A stretch of 64,000 bases of DNA, taken from Paludibacterium sp. B53371. Lineage in GTDB: Bacteria; Pseudomonadota; Gammaproteobacteria; Burkholderiales; Chromobacteriaceae. The DNA lies in NCBI RefSeq assembly GCF_018802765.1, contig NZ_CP069163.1, forward strand, positions 1,612,001-1,676,000, in the 5' to 3' direction. Positions 1-8,673 of the stretch are shown here, in pieces. Below the pieces are notes generated by a model. That model was not told where the DNA came from. It saw nothing but the letters and a program-made list of their open reading frames with translations, and made no database searches. The position numbers were made by a program, and so were the translations under genes. Positions within the stretch are counted from its first letter, which is position 1; each line of letters begins with the position of its first letter.

Positions 1-1392
1 ACCTGCGGACGCGTTTGTGTGCGTTTCTGCGAAGACGCCTGTCGCCGCAAGGCGGTAGACGGTCCGGTCGGCATTCGCATGCTCAAGCGTTATGCGGCCG
101 ATGTGGCGTTGTCCGGCGGCAAGGCGCTGGACATTCCGGTGCCGACGCTGAAGCGTGAACAGCGCGTGGCGGTCATTGGCGCTGGTCCGGCCGGCATCAC
201 CTGTGCCTACAAGCTGCTGCTCGATGGCTTCCAGGTCGATCTCTACGATGCGCAGAAGTCTGCAGGCGGCATGGCCTCGGTCGGGATTCCGAGCTATCGC
301 CTGCCCAAGGATGTGCTCAAGGCTGAAACCGAAACCCTGATTCGCCATCTCGGCGGCCGTTTCTTCTTCGACAAGGCGCTGGGACGGGATTTCACGCTGG
401 ACGATCTGACCGCTCAGGGCTATCAGGCCGTATTCCTCGGTTATGGTGCCAGCCAGGGCACGCTGCTGGGGGTCAAGAACGAAGATCCGACGCTGGAAGG
501 TTATGAGTCCGGGGTCGACTTCCTGCTCAAGGTGCACAAATACGTCGAGTTTGGCCTGCCTTACGAAGTGACTGGTGATGTGGTGGTGGTCGGTGGCGGC
601 AACGTGGCCATGGACTGTGTGCGTTCGGCCAAACGCATGGGTGCTCGCTCGGTGCATCTGGTCTATCGCCGCACCGTGGATGACATGCCGGCCGATCGCG
701 AAGAAATCGTCGCCAGCGGTCACGAGGCCATTCATTTCCATTGCCTGCAGAACCCGTCCTCGCTGGTGGTTCAGGATGGCCGTGTCACCGGGGTCGAGCT
801 GGTGACCATGCGTCAGACCGAGCTGGATGCCCGTGGTCGTCGCAGTGTCGAGCCGGTGCCGGGCAGCGAGCACATCATGCATTGCGATCTGGTGATTGCC
901 GCGATTGGCCAGCAGGTCGACAAGAGTGTGCTGCGTCCGGAAGACGGCATCACGCTCGACAAGTGGCACTGCATCACCGTCAATCCGGATACGCTGGAAA
1001 CCTCCCGCAAGGGCGTGTTTGCCGGCGGCGACTGCGTGCTCGGGCCGTTGACCCTGGTCAACGCGCTGGATCACGGCGATCGTGCGGCCGCCAGCATTCG
1101 CGAATATCTGTTGACTGGCAGCATCACCATCAAGCCGGCGGCGCGCATGCAGCAACTGCTGGCCGCCAACAAGCTGCTGAGCGGTGAGGGCGTGGATGTG
1201 GCACCGATACCGCGTGAACGGGCACATGTACCGGAGCAGGCCGCCGAAGTGCGGGTGCGCAATTTCAAGGAAGTGGATGGCTGTCTGAGCAAGGAGGCGG
1301 CGTACGAAGAAGCCAAGCGCTGCCTGCGTTGCTACCGGGTTTATTCGCTCTCGACCGCTCGCCCGCTGGCCTCGGCCCGGGCAGGACAGTGA
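1..1392 (+). CDS. GltD-like NAD(P)/FAD oxidoreductase, 5' end cut by the window edge
   Basis: The reading frame is open from the first base, so the start lies upstream of the window. The visible N-terminus has closely spaced cysteines (CGRVC, FCEDAC) of the kind that hold the iron-sulfur cluster of glutamate synthase small-subunit-like proteins. A first dinucleotide site, GAGPAG, lies near visible residue 57 (FAD) and a second, VVGGGNVAMD, near 195 (NAD(P)H). A CLRC pair sits near the C-terminus. The gene ends 10 bases before the [FeFe]-hydrogenase gene, which has a good GAGGAGG ribosome site, so they form one operon. By family, such flavoproteins pass electrons between pyridine nucleotides and iron-sulfur partners. 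Inference: it connects NAD(P)H to the hydrogenase rather than making glutamate. It may be the C-terminal part of a longer NuoF/GltD-type fusion; only upstream sequence can tell. Confidence 0.85.
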   Translation, partial: TCGRVCVRFCEDACRRKAVDGPVGIRMLKRYAADVALSGGKALDIPVPTLKREQRVAVIGAGPAGITCAYKLLLDGFQVDLYDAQKSAGGMASVGIPSYRLPKDVLKAETETLIRHLGGRFFFDKALGRDFTLDDLTAQGYQAVFLGYGASQGTLLGVKNEDPTLEGYESGVDFLLKVHKYVEFGLPYEVTGDVVVVGGGNVAMDCVRSAKRMGARSVHLVYRRTVDDMPADREEIVASGHEAIHFHCLQNPSSLVVQDGRVTGVELVTMRQTELDARGRRSVEPVPGSEHIMHCDLVIAAIGQQVDKSVLRPEDGITLDKWHCITVNPDTLETSRKGVFAGGDCVLGPLTLVNALDHGDRAAASIREYLLTGSITIKPAARMQQLLAANKLLSGEGVDVAPIPRERAHVPEQAAEVRVRNFKEVDGCLSKEAAYEEAKRCLRCYRVYSLSTARPLASARAGQ

Positions 1393-1402
1393 GGAGGCCG
1401 CC

Positions 1403-3202
1403 ATGCAAGCATTGATTAATGGACAAGCGTACGACTTCAAGGCCGGGCAGACCATTCTGCAAGTGGCGCGCGAGCACGATATTTTCATTCCCACCCTGTG
1501 CGAACTGAACGATATCGACCACGCGCCGGGCACCTGCCGGGTGTGTCTGGTGGAAGTGAATGATGGCCAGAGTGCCGAGCCACGCTTTCTGACCGCCTGT
1601 GACACTCCGCTGCAGGAAGGCTGGCAGGTGCAGACCCGCACGGCCAAGGTGCAGGACATGCGCCGGGTGCAGGTGGAAATGACCATGGCTGATCACCATC
1701 AGTCCTGTTCGACCTGCAAGCGCAACGGCAATTGCGAGTTGCTCAGCGTGGCCAATTCGGTTGGCCTGACCACGGTCGATTTCCATTACACCCAGGGCTG
1801 GGAAAACGACGAACCGATGGATGAGGGCCAGGCGATCATCTATGACCGCAGCCGCTGCATCCGCTGTCAGCGTTGCGTGGCTGTCTGCCGCAATGTGCAG
1901 AACATCGACTCGCTGGAGCTGGCCGGCTGGGGCAGTACCGCCGGCATCCGTCTCAAGGGTGGTTCGGTCGAGCCCTCGCCCTGTGTGACTTGCGGTCAGT
2001 GCGTGATGGTGTGCCCGACCGGGGCGCTGTCCGAGCGGGATCAGACGCAGGAAGTGCTGGATTATCTGGCCGATCCGGGCATTACCACGGTGTTCCAGAT
2101 GGCGCCGGCCATCCGTGTCGGCTTCGGTGAAGAGTTCGGTCTGCCGCCCGGCCACAATGTCGAGGGGCAGATTATCGCCGCGCTGCGCAAGCTGGGCGCC
2201 GACATCATTCTCGATACCAACTTTGCTGCTGATGTGGTGATCATGGAGGAAGGTACCGAACTGCTCGGTCGTCTGAGCCAGAAGAAGGGCCCGACCTTCA
2301 CGTCCTGTTGTCCGGCCTGGATTACCTTTATCGAGAAGCACTATCCGGACATGCGGCCGATGCTGTCGTCAACCCGCTCGCCGCAGCAGACGCTGGGGGT
2401 GATCGCCAAGACCTATCTGGCCGAGAAGCGCCAGATCGATCCGGCGCGCATGCGGGTGATTTCCATCATGCCGTGTACCGCCAAGAAGGAGGAGGCGCGC
2501 CGGCCGGAGCATGTCAAGAATGGTCAGCCGGATGTCGATGTGGTGCTGACCATCCGCGAGTTCGCCCATCTGCTGCGTCGCGAGGGGATCGACCTCAAGC
2601 ACATGACGCCGTCGGCCTTTGATGACCCCTATATGAGCGAGTACTCCGGTGCCGGGGCGATTTTCGGTACGACCGGCGGGGTGATGGAAGCGGCCTTGCG
2701 CACCATGTATTTCGTGGTGAACGGCAAGGAGCTGGAGCACATCGAAATTGGCCAGTTGCGCGGCTTCGAGAGTGTGCGTACTGCGCATGTCAATCTGGGC
2801 GGGGATTTCGGCGAGATCAAGGTGGCGATGTGTCATGGCCTGAAGGGCGCGCGCGAGGTGGTGGAAGCCATTCGTGCCGGCTCGGTCGACTTTGATTTCA
2901 TCGAGATCATGGCTTGCCCGGGGGGCTGCGTGGACGGTGGTGGTACGCTGCGCTCCAAGAAGGCCTATCTGCCGCATGCGCTCAAGCGCCGGGCGACGCT
3001 GTATGACATTGACCGCCATACCAAGGCGCGCCAGTCACACAACAATCAGCAGGTGCAGAAGCTGTATGCCGACTTCCTCGAGGCGCCGCATTCGGAGAAG
3101 GCGCATCATCTGTTGCATACCAGCTATCGCGACCGCAGTTGCGTGCGCGCCGCCGATATTCGCGCCGTCTGGGGCGAGCAGGCGGAAGAAGGCCAGCGCT
3201 GA
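1403..3202 (+). CDS. [FeFe]-hydrogenase catalytic subunit, HndD/HydA type
   Basis: This 599-residue protein should interconvert protons and H2 in the cytoplasm; no signal peptide is seen. The domains occur in canonical order. A [2Fe-2S] domain has Cys33, 45, 48 and 66. A His/Cys-ligated [4Fe-4S] motif lies at about 97-112. Two [4Fe-4S] motifs follow (CIRCQRCVAVC near 152, CVTCGQCVMVC near 194). The H-cluster signatures are L1 TSCCPAW (about 301), L2 MPCTAKKEE (about 356) and L3 ACPGGCVDGGG (about 504). The C-terminus carries the small-subunit-like helix with LLHTSY. All H-cluster cysteines and the proton-transfer Cys of L1 are present, so the enzyme looks active. Length and domains match NAD(P)-linked group A enzymes. 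The maturases HydE, HydF and HydG are not in the window. [FeFe]-hydrogenases are uncommon in betaproteobacteria. Confidence 0.96.
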   Translation: MQALINGQAYDFKAGQTILQVAREHDIFIPTLCELNDIDHAPGTCRVCLVEVNDGQSAEPRFLTACDTPLQEGWQVQTRTAKVQDMRRVQVEMTMADHHQSCSTCKRNGNCELLSVANSVGLTTVDFHYTQGWENDEPMDEGQAIIYDRSRCIRCQRCVAVCRNVQNIDSLELAGWGSTAGIRLKGGSVEPSPCVTCGQCVMVCPTGALSERDQTQEVLDYLADPGITTVFQMAPAIRVGFGEEFGLPPGHNVEGQIIAALRKLGADIILDTNFAADVVIMEEGTELLGRLSQKKGPTFTSCCPAWITFIEKHYPDMRPMLSSTRSPQQTLGVIAKTYLAEKRQIDPARMRVISIMPCTAKKEEARRPEHVKNGQPDVDVVLTIREFAHLLRREGIDLKHMTPSAFDDPYMSEYSGAGAIFGTTGGVMEAALRTMYFVVNGKELEHIEIGQLRGFESVRTAHVNLGGDFGEIKVAMCHGLKGAREVVEAIRAGSVDFDFIEIMACPGGCVDGGGTLRSKKAYLPHALKRRATLYDIDRHTKARQSHNNQQVQKLYADFLEAPHSEKAHHLLHTSYRDRSCVRAADIRAVWGEQAEEGQR

Positions 3203-3226
3203 TCGCTGAGCGAGCTGGATGTCATG

Positions 3227-3263
3227 ACGCCCTGCCATGGAGACATGGCAGGGCGTTGTTTAT
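3227..3263 (+). terminator. Rho-independent terminator of the hydrogenase operon
   Basis: A perfect 13-bp stem (3227-3239 with 3244-3256) closes a GAGA tetraloop and is followed by TGTTTATT. It lies 24 bases after the hydrogenase stop codon. Confidence 0.9.
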
Positions 3264-3298
3264 TGCTGGGCGCGCCTGGGCGGGCAGGCAGGCGGCAC

Positions 3299-3478
3299 TT
3301 ATTCGGCCGGCAAGGGGTCGGGCGTTTTGACCGTGCGACGCTTGTTGAGCTCGCGCTCGATCTGTTCTGCCAGATCGACCACGCGCCGGGCAATCACCGG
3401 GATGTTGTTGATGCCGTCTTCCGGGTCTTTCCAGGAGGCGACAATGGTCGCAGCAGCGAGCAGGCTCGATTCATTCAT
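3299..3478 (-). CDS. Small conserved-looking protein, 59 aa, unknown function
   Basis: Begins MNESSLLAAATIVASWKDPE and ends PDPLPAE, with a charged helical middle (VVDLAEQIERELNKRR). Codon choice and GC at third positions match real genes nearby. It is convergent with the hydrogenase operon, ending about 40 bases beyond its terminator. The ribosome site is weak (GGAAAA). No signal peptide or membrane segment is seen. I do not recognise the family; a small soluble helical protein is all that can be said. Confidence 0.6.
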   Translation of the reverse strand: MNESSLLAAATIVASWKDPEDGINNIPVIARRVVDLAEQIERELNKRRTVKTPDPLPAE

Positions 3479-3568
3479 GATGGGTTTTCCGTATGGGTGA
3501 TAGCTGAAGCATAGTTGCTGCGCGGGGCGGGTGTACGGCTGAATCGGCAGGGCAGGAAGGGATCAATG

Positions 3569-3601
3569 AAAACGGGCGAGCCGGTTGGCATCGCCCGTTT
3601 T
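3569..3601 (-). terminator. Hairpin terminator downstream of the 24-aa ORF
   Basis: A perfect 11-bp stem (3569-3579 with 3591-3601) encloses an 11-base loop, with A residues on the left arm and T residues on the right, so it could act in both directions. It ends the short minus-strand transcript that would carry the ORF at 3637-3711. Confidence 0.7.
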
Positions 3602-3636
3602 ACGAGGGGGACCTCGGTTTGTCGGATTTACCGGAT

Positions 3637-3711
3637 TTATCGCACACAGCGGCGACCTTCACGGTGGAATTGTTGCCAAGCAAAACGAATGGCGCTCAAC
3701 AGTCGCATCAT
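3637..3711 (-). CDS. Candidate very small protein, 24 aa
   Basis: MMRLLSAIRFAWQQFHREGR followed by RCVR and TAA. Its main support is a strong AAAGGAGA ribosome site 6 bases before the first ATG, plus a clean terminator about 35 bases after the stop. The peptide is an amphipathic, basic helix candidate. It is downstream of the PBP2 gene on the same strand (106 bases), so it could be the tail of that operon or an independent short transcript. No family is recognised. Confidence 0.45.
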   Translation of the reverse strand: MMRLLSAIRFAWQQFHREGRRCVR

Positions 3712-3817
3712 GATGATTCTCCTTTGGATTGGTTTTTGGCTGATGACCGGACCTCTGTGGTGCCGGTTGACTTCAAGCTACCGTGGCGCGGTGCTTGCAG
3801 CAATGCCATTTTCATTA

Positions 3818-5749
3818 TTAACCCTTATTTTTTGCTGAAAATTCATTATTTATCGGTGTTTGCCGGGCGCTGGATAGTTGAATGTCATTATTGTTGCTGC
3901 TTTGCAGCAAGTAGCTGTCGAACAGTGCCCGGGCAATCGGCGCGGCACTGGCCGCGCCAAAACCGGCGTTTTCGACAATGATGGCGACGGCGATGCGTGG
4001 TTTTTCCACCGGCGCAAAGGCGATGAACCAGCTGTGGTCGCGATGTTGTTCCGGCAGTGCGGCCGCATTGTATTTTTCGCCCTGGCGGATCTGGACCACC
4101 TGAGCGGTGCCGGTTTTGCCGGCCATGCTGTAGGCCAGGTCGCGGCCCAGACGGGCACTGGTCCCATAGGCCATGGCACCCTGCATGCCCTGCTTGACGT
4201 AGGCAAAATGTTCGGCGGCATAGGGCAGGCGTGTCGCGTCGGCGCGCGGCAGGGTGGTGTCCTTGTCGGCCGGTTTGCCGCCCGGGGTGATGGCCCGCAC
4301 CAGATGTGGCGGATGGATCAGGCCATCGCTGGCGAGGATGGCGGTGGCATGCGCCATTTGCAGGGGCGAGTAGGCATTGAAGCCCTGACCGATGCCGATG
4401 CTGACCACATCGGCAGGCAGCCAGCGTTGTGCGGCGGGCTGGGCGCGGGCAAAGCGGCGGGCCTTCCAGGCTTTGCTCGGCAGGGTGCCGCTGGCCTCGC
4501 CGTCGAGGTCGATGCCGGTCTGGCTGCCCAGCCCGAAGCTGCCGACCACCGGGTGGATGCGTTCGATGCCCATTTCCCAGGCCAGCTTGTAGAAGAAGGT
4601 GTCGCTGGAAACGGCGATGGCACGCTGCAGGTTGACCATGCCGTTACCCTGCTTGCGGCTGTCGCGGAACTGGTGGCTGGAGCCGGGCAAGGTGAAGTAA
4701 CCCGGTGCCGGGCGGATGTCGTCCATGGCGATGGCGCCGGTTTCCAGCGCCGCCATGGCCATGAAAGGTTTGAAGGTTGAGCCCGGCGGGTAGGTGCCGC
4801 GCAGCGCACGATTGAACAGCGGGCGCTGCCAGTCTTCGTTGAGTGCCTGCCAGTTGTCCTGGTCGATGCCGTCGACAAACAGTGCCGGGTCGAAGCCCGG
4901 TTTGGACAGCATGGCCAGGACTTCGCCGTTTTGCGGGTCAATGGCGACCAGCGCGCCACGCCGCTCGCCGAATAACTGTTCTGCGCGTTGCTGCAGGCGG
5001 ATGTCGAGCGTCAGGTGCAGGTCACGGCCGGGCTCGGCCGGGGTCTGGCGCAGGCTGCGCACGAAGCGGCCGCGTGAGTCGGTCTCCACCTGCTGGCTGC
5101 CGATCTGGCCGCGCAGCCTGTCTTCATAGACTTTTTCCAGACCGATCTTGCCCATGGACTGGGCACCGCGGTAGCGAGCCTCATCCTCTGCTTCTGTCAG
5201 CCGTTTGCGGTCGTCGGGGCTGATCCGGCCGACATAGCCCAGCACATGACTGGTCAGCGCACCGTAGGGGTAGTCGCGGAAGAAGCTGGCACGAATGTCG
5301 ATGGCCGGCAGTTGCCAGGCATTGGCCGCCAGCCGGGCAGCTTCTTCATCACTCAGTTTTTCCTTGATCACCACACTGTCGGCCGCGCGCTCCTGTTGCA
5401 GTCGCTGGCGAAATTGCCGCTCTTCGCGTGCAGACAGGCGGATCCAGCGACGCAGCTCGACCAGCAGGGCATCAATGTCGCCTGCCTCGGCAGGCTTGAT
5501 GTGCAGGGTGTGGCTGGCCAGATTGTGCGCCAGCACCGCACCGTGGCGGTCGAGGATGCGACCGCGCGCCGGCTCGACCGGCAGCAGGGCAATGCGATTG
5601 CTGTCGGCCCGGGTGGCGAAGTGCTGGTAGCGCACCAGTTGCAGACAGGCAAGGCGGCCGAGCAGCAGCAGGAAGCCCAGCAATACCAGTGAGCCGGCAA
5701 TCAGCAGGCGCAGGCGGAAGCGGCGGTCTTCGTCGTGATCGTATTTCAT
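3818..5749 (-). CDS. mrdA: Penicillin-binding protein 2 (elongation-type transpeptidase)
   Basis: Class B PBP of 643 aa that crosslinks peptidoglycan in the periplasm. One N-terminal membrane anchor lies at about 13-35, followed by the PBP dimerisation domain (GRILDRHG near 63). The transpeptidase domain has the nucleophile motif STFK (Ser324), SSD in place of the SxN motif, and KTGT near 544. Its start overlaps the stop of the upstream FtsI-like gene by 4 bases (ATGA), so the two are translationally coupled. In most relatives mrdA sits beside mreBCD and rodA; here no RodA or FtsW is adjacent, which suggests either a rearranged locus or a second PBP2. Confidence 0.9.
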   Translation of the reverse strand: MKYDHDEDRRFRLRLLIAGSLVLLGFLLLLGRLACLQLVRYQHFATRADSNRIALLPVEPARGRILDRHGAVLAHNLASHTLHIKPAEAGDIDALLVELRRWIRLSAREERQFRQRLQQERAADSVVIKEKLSDEEAARLAANAWQLPAIDIRASFFRDYPYGALTSHVLGYVGRISPDDRKRLTEAEDEARYRGAQSMGKIGLEKVYEDRLRGQIGSQQVETDSRGRFVRSLRQTPAEPGRDLHLTLDIRLQQRAEQLFGERRGALVAIDPQNGEVLAMLSKPGFDPALFVDGIDQDNWQALNEDWQRPLFNRALRGTYPPGSTFKPFMAMAALETGAIAMDDIRPAPGYFTLPGSSHQFRDSRKQGNGMVNLQRAIAVSSDTFFYKLAWEMGIERIHPVVGSFGLGSQTGIDLDGEASGTLPSKAWKARRFARAQPAAQRWLPADVVSIGIGQGFNAYSPLQMAHATAILASDGLIHPPHLVRAITPGGKPADKDTTLPRADATRLPYAAEHFAYVKQGMQGAMAYGTSARLGRDLAYSMAGKTGTAQVVQIRQGEKYNAAALPEQHRDHSWFIAFAPVEKPRIAVAIIVENAGFGAASAAPIARALFDSYLLQSSNNNDIQLSSARQTPINNEFSAKNKG

Positions 5750-7458
5750 GGGGTGAGGTGTTCCTGTGGTGTGGCGTCGTCCGGCTGATCCGGTGCGATG
5801 CCGAGAATGTGCAGCGCACCGCGCGCCACGTCGGCAAACACCGGCGCGGCGACTTCCCCGCCGTAGTACCGGCCGGCCCCGGGCTCATCCAGGGTGACGG
5901 CGATGATGATGTGCGGTGCCGGCCCCGGGGCAAAGCCGACGAACATCGCACGGTGGCGATTGGCGACATAGCGGCCGTTCTCCAGCTTGCGTGCGGTGCC
6001 GCTCTTGAAGCCGCTGCTGTAGCCCGGCACGCGGCCAGCCGGGTGTTCGCGCGCATTGCTTTGCAATAGTTTGTGTACGGCCTGTGCGCTGCCGCTGCTC
6101 AGTACCTGCCGTCCGGGTAGCGGGGTGCTCAGCTTGTAGAGCGAGACCGGCAGCAGCACCCCGTCGCTGGTCAGGGCGGTGTAGGCGCGGGCCAGTTGCA
6201 GCAAGTTGACCGAGACGCCATAGCCGAAGGACATGGTGGCCTGGTCGATCGGGTGCCAGCGTTCCCAGGGGCGCAGCTTGCCGCTGGTCTCGCCGGGGAA
6301 GCCGCTGCCGGCCGGCTGGCCAAAGCCAAGTGAGCGATAGAAGCGCCAGAAACGTTGCGGACTAATTTGCAGCGCCAGCTTGCTGGTACCGACATTGGAG
6401 GATCTGTGCATGATGCCGGCGATGTCGAGCCTGGGCTGCGGGCTGACGTCGCGCACCTGGCTGGCCCCGATGTAGTAAGGATGGGTGTCCAGCACGGTGC
6501 TCAGGGTGGCGATCCGATCCTCCAGGGCCAGCGCGATGGCAAAGGGTTTCATCACCGAGCCGCTTTCGAACTGGTCCACGACGCCACGCAGCCGTCGCGG
6601 TTCGGGGGGGACGCCGGCATGGTTGTTGGGGTTGAACGAGGGGTAGCCGGCCGCCGCCAGCAGCTCGCCGCTACGGGCGTCGAGCACCAGAACGCTGCCG
6701 CTGCGGGCTTTGTGTTGTGTGACGGCCTGGCGGATGGCGCGAAAGGCGAGGTACTGGATGCGGTTGTCGATGGCCAGTTCGATTTTCTGCCCGTCGCGGG
6801 CCGGCTGTGGTCTGCCCAGGCTGGCAATGATGCTGCCGCGGCGGTCTTTCAGTACCACCTGCTGTCCGGCGGCACCGGCCAGTTTGTCGTTCATGGCCAG
6901 TTCGATGCCTTCCTGTCCCTGGCCGTCGATGCCGGTGAAGCCGATCAGCTGGGCGGCGACCTCGCCGGTCGGGTAGTAGCGTTTGAACTCGCGCTGGGCA
7001 GCGATGCCGGGAATGTGGAGGGCCATGATGCGTTCTGCCAGTTCGGGGTCGATTTGCCGGCGCAGGTAGACGAAGTCGCGTTGCCGATCAGAAAGTCTGG
7101 CTGACAGATCCTGTAAGGGAAGGTTCAACAGCCTCGCCAGGGTGCGTAATTTTTCCGGTTCGACCGGTGCCATGTCGGAAGGGCTGGCCCAGATGGTCTG
7201 GACCGGTGTGCTGATGGCCAGCGGCTCGCCGCGGCGGTCGGTGATGATGCCGCGATGTGCCGGCAGCTGCAGAGTGCGCCGATAACGTGCCTCGCCCTGT
7301 TGCTGCAGGAAGGGTTGTTGGCGCCATTGCAGGTAGAGGGCGCGGCCGATCAGGCTGCAGAACGCCAGCGCCAGCAGCAGCCACAGCAGCAGGCTGCGCC
7401 AGGGCGGCACCGGGCGCACGGGTGTGCTGGTGGGCGCGCGTTTGTGGTCGCGGCTCAC
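5746..7458 (-). CDS. FtsI/PBP3-like class B penicillin-binding protein
   Basis: A 570-aa transpeptidase of the division-type (FtsI) family. A membrane anchor (LLLWLLLALAFCSLIGRALY) is followed by the GIITDRRGEPLA dimerisation motif. The catalytic motifs are SVMK, SSN (in RSSNVGTSKLAL, typical of FtsI) and KSGT replacing KTGT. I place the start at GTG 7458 because AAAGGAG lies 5 bases upstream; an ATG at 7518 in the same frame has no ribosome site. It is the first gene of a two-gene operon with PBP2 and is not in a dcw (mraY/murE/ftsL) cluster. It may therefore be a second, accessory PBP3 rather than the essential divisome copy. Function as a transpeptidase is well supported; the exact role is inferred. 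Confidence 0.88.
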   Translation of the reverse strand: MSRDHKRAPTSTPVRPVPPWRSLLLWLLLALAFCSLIGRALYLQWRQQPFLQQQGEARYRRTLQLPAHRGIITDRRGEPLAISTPVQTIWASPSDMAPVEPEKLRTLARLLNLPLQDLSARLSDRQRDFVYLRRQIDPELAERIMALHIPGIAAQREFKRYYPTGEVAAQLIGFTGIDGQGQEGIELAMNDKLAGAAGQQVVLKDRRGSIIASLGRPQPARDGQKIELAIDNRIQYLAFRAIRQAVTQHKARSGSVLVLDARSGELLAAAGYPSFNPNNHAGVPPEPRRLRGVVDQFESGSVMKPFAIALALEDRIATLSTVLDTHPYYIGASQVRDVSPQPRLDIAGIMHRSSNVGTSKLALQISPQRFWRFYRSLGFGQPAGSGFPGETSGKLRPWERWHPIDQATMSFGYGVSVNLLQLARAYTALTSDGVLLPVSLYKLSTPLPGRQVLSSGSAQAVHKLLQSNAREHPAGRVPGYSSGFKSGTARKLENGRYVANRHRAMFVGFAPGPAPHIIIAVTLDEPGAGRYYGGEVAAPVFADVARGALHILGIAPDQPDDATPQEHLTP

Positions 7459-7612
7459 GGTTGCTCCTTTGCCGGGGTCGGTCTGGGTAAGTGCATGGTG
7501 CGGGCGTGGCGGGATCAAAGCGTCTTATTGTCTTGATCTCGCTGGCCCGCGGGGGCAGGGTGTCGGAGGAAATAAGCCTTCGTAAGGAGATTTCCGGGGG
7601 TGCCCCGGCGTC

Positions 7613-8539
7613 TCAGGCGGGGCTGGCTGCCTGATGGCGACGCAAGCGCCAGGCGTGTTGTTCGAGAAACTGCAGCGCACAGGCCTGACCGAGCCGATAG
7701 TCGTGGCGCAGTGCCTCCGGCTTGCTGCCCAGCAACTGGCTTTTCAGCGGGGTGCGCGGGGCCAGTTCGATGATTTTGACGCCCTGAGGGGGGCGGCGGA
7801 TGAAGTCATGCGCCAGCAGGTAGCCATCCAGATGGCTTTGCAAAATGGCGGCCATATTGCTCAGGCGGCCACCATGAAGCAGGCGTGGCGGCAGTTTGAG
7901 CGGTTTGACGGCATAGCTGGCCGGCAGGGTGCGCACGACCACGATGCAATCGGCACCGAGTTGATGGGCGGCGCATACCGGCAGCGGTTCACTGACGCCG
8001 CCATCCCAGTAGTTGGCTTCACCCAGTGTCACGCCACCGCGGTAGAACAGGGGAATGGCACTGGAGGCCTTGATGGTGCTGGCCCAGTGCGTCTGGTCGA
8101 AGGGCAGGTAGTTGGCGGCCAGGGTGTCGCTGCGACAGGCCACCATATGCAGTTCGCGGCCACGCAGCCGGCGTGCTGCGCGTTCGGCGTCGAGCGGGAA
8201 CTCCTGCGCCGTGGTGTCGAACAGCCAGTCCAGATCGATCAGGTGGCCGCCGCGGGCGAAGCGCAGCGGGTCGAAGAAGGCCTTGTGACTGCTGTAGCGC
8301 AGGATGATGTGCCGGGCGTAGCCGCGGGTGCCGGCGGCATAGGCGGCGAGGTTCTGGGCGCCGGCCGAGGTGCCGACCAGGGTACGAAAGGGAAAGAAGT
8401 CGTGCTCGAGGAAGGTGTCGAGAATGCCGGCGGTGAAAATGCCGCGCTGACCGCCACCTTCGCAGGCCAGCCCGAGCCGGCTGTGCCACAGCCAGGCGCC
8501 GGGATCTTGCTGACCGGTAAAGCGGATACTGAAGTTCAT
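7613..8539 (-). CDS. Patatin-like phospholipase/esterase (YjjU-like)
   Basis: A 308-aa cytoplasmic protein with all patatin signatures: the glycine-rich oxyanion loop EGGGQRGIFTAG (about residues 27-38), the nucleophile elbow GTSAG, and the catalytic Asp in DGGVSEPLP. By family it cleaves acyl groups from lipids with a Ser-Asp dyad; the substrate is unknown. The start at ATG 8539 (MNFSIRF) is preferred. A longer in-frame start at 8635 would fall inside the terminator hairpin of the upstream small gene. The C-terminal third (after about 200) matches YjjU-type proteins rather than the larger RssA types. It stands alone, about 135 bases after the 37-aa ORF. Confidence 0.88.
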   Translation of the reverse strand: MNFSIRFTGQQDPGAWLWHSRLGLACEGGGQRGIFTAGILDTFLEHDFFPFRTLVGTSAGAQNLAAYAAGTRGYARHIILRYSSHKAFFDPLRFARGGHLIDLDWLFDTTAQEFPLDAERAARRLRGRELHMVACRSDTLAANYLPFDQTHWASTIKASSAIPLFYRGGVTLGEANYWDGGVSEPLPVCAAHQLGADCIVVVRTLPASYAVKPLKLPPRLLHGGRLSNMAAILQSHLDGYLLAHDFIRRPPQGVKIIELAPRTPLKSQLLGSKPEALRHDYRLGQACALQFLEQHAWRLRRHQAASPA

Positions 8540-8621
8540 GACCTGCTCGCGCGAAAGGGTCAGGTCAGCATAAAACCTTCTGTGCGGTCTGACAAACCTT
8601 TTTGTGCACTGCGTCAAAAAA

Positions 8622-8661
8622 ACAAGGCAGGCCACGGCGTTGCCCGGTCGGCCTGCCTTGT
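8622..8661 (-). terminator. Terminator after the 37-aa ORF
   Basis: A perfect 12-bp stem (8622-8633 with 8650-8661) with a 16-base loop is followed, on the minus strand, by a run of seven T. It lies 13 bases after the stop of the ORF at 8674-8787 and upstream of the patatin gene. Confidence 0.85.
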
Positions 8662-8673
8662 CAGCTTGTCTTG

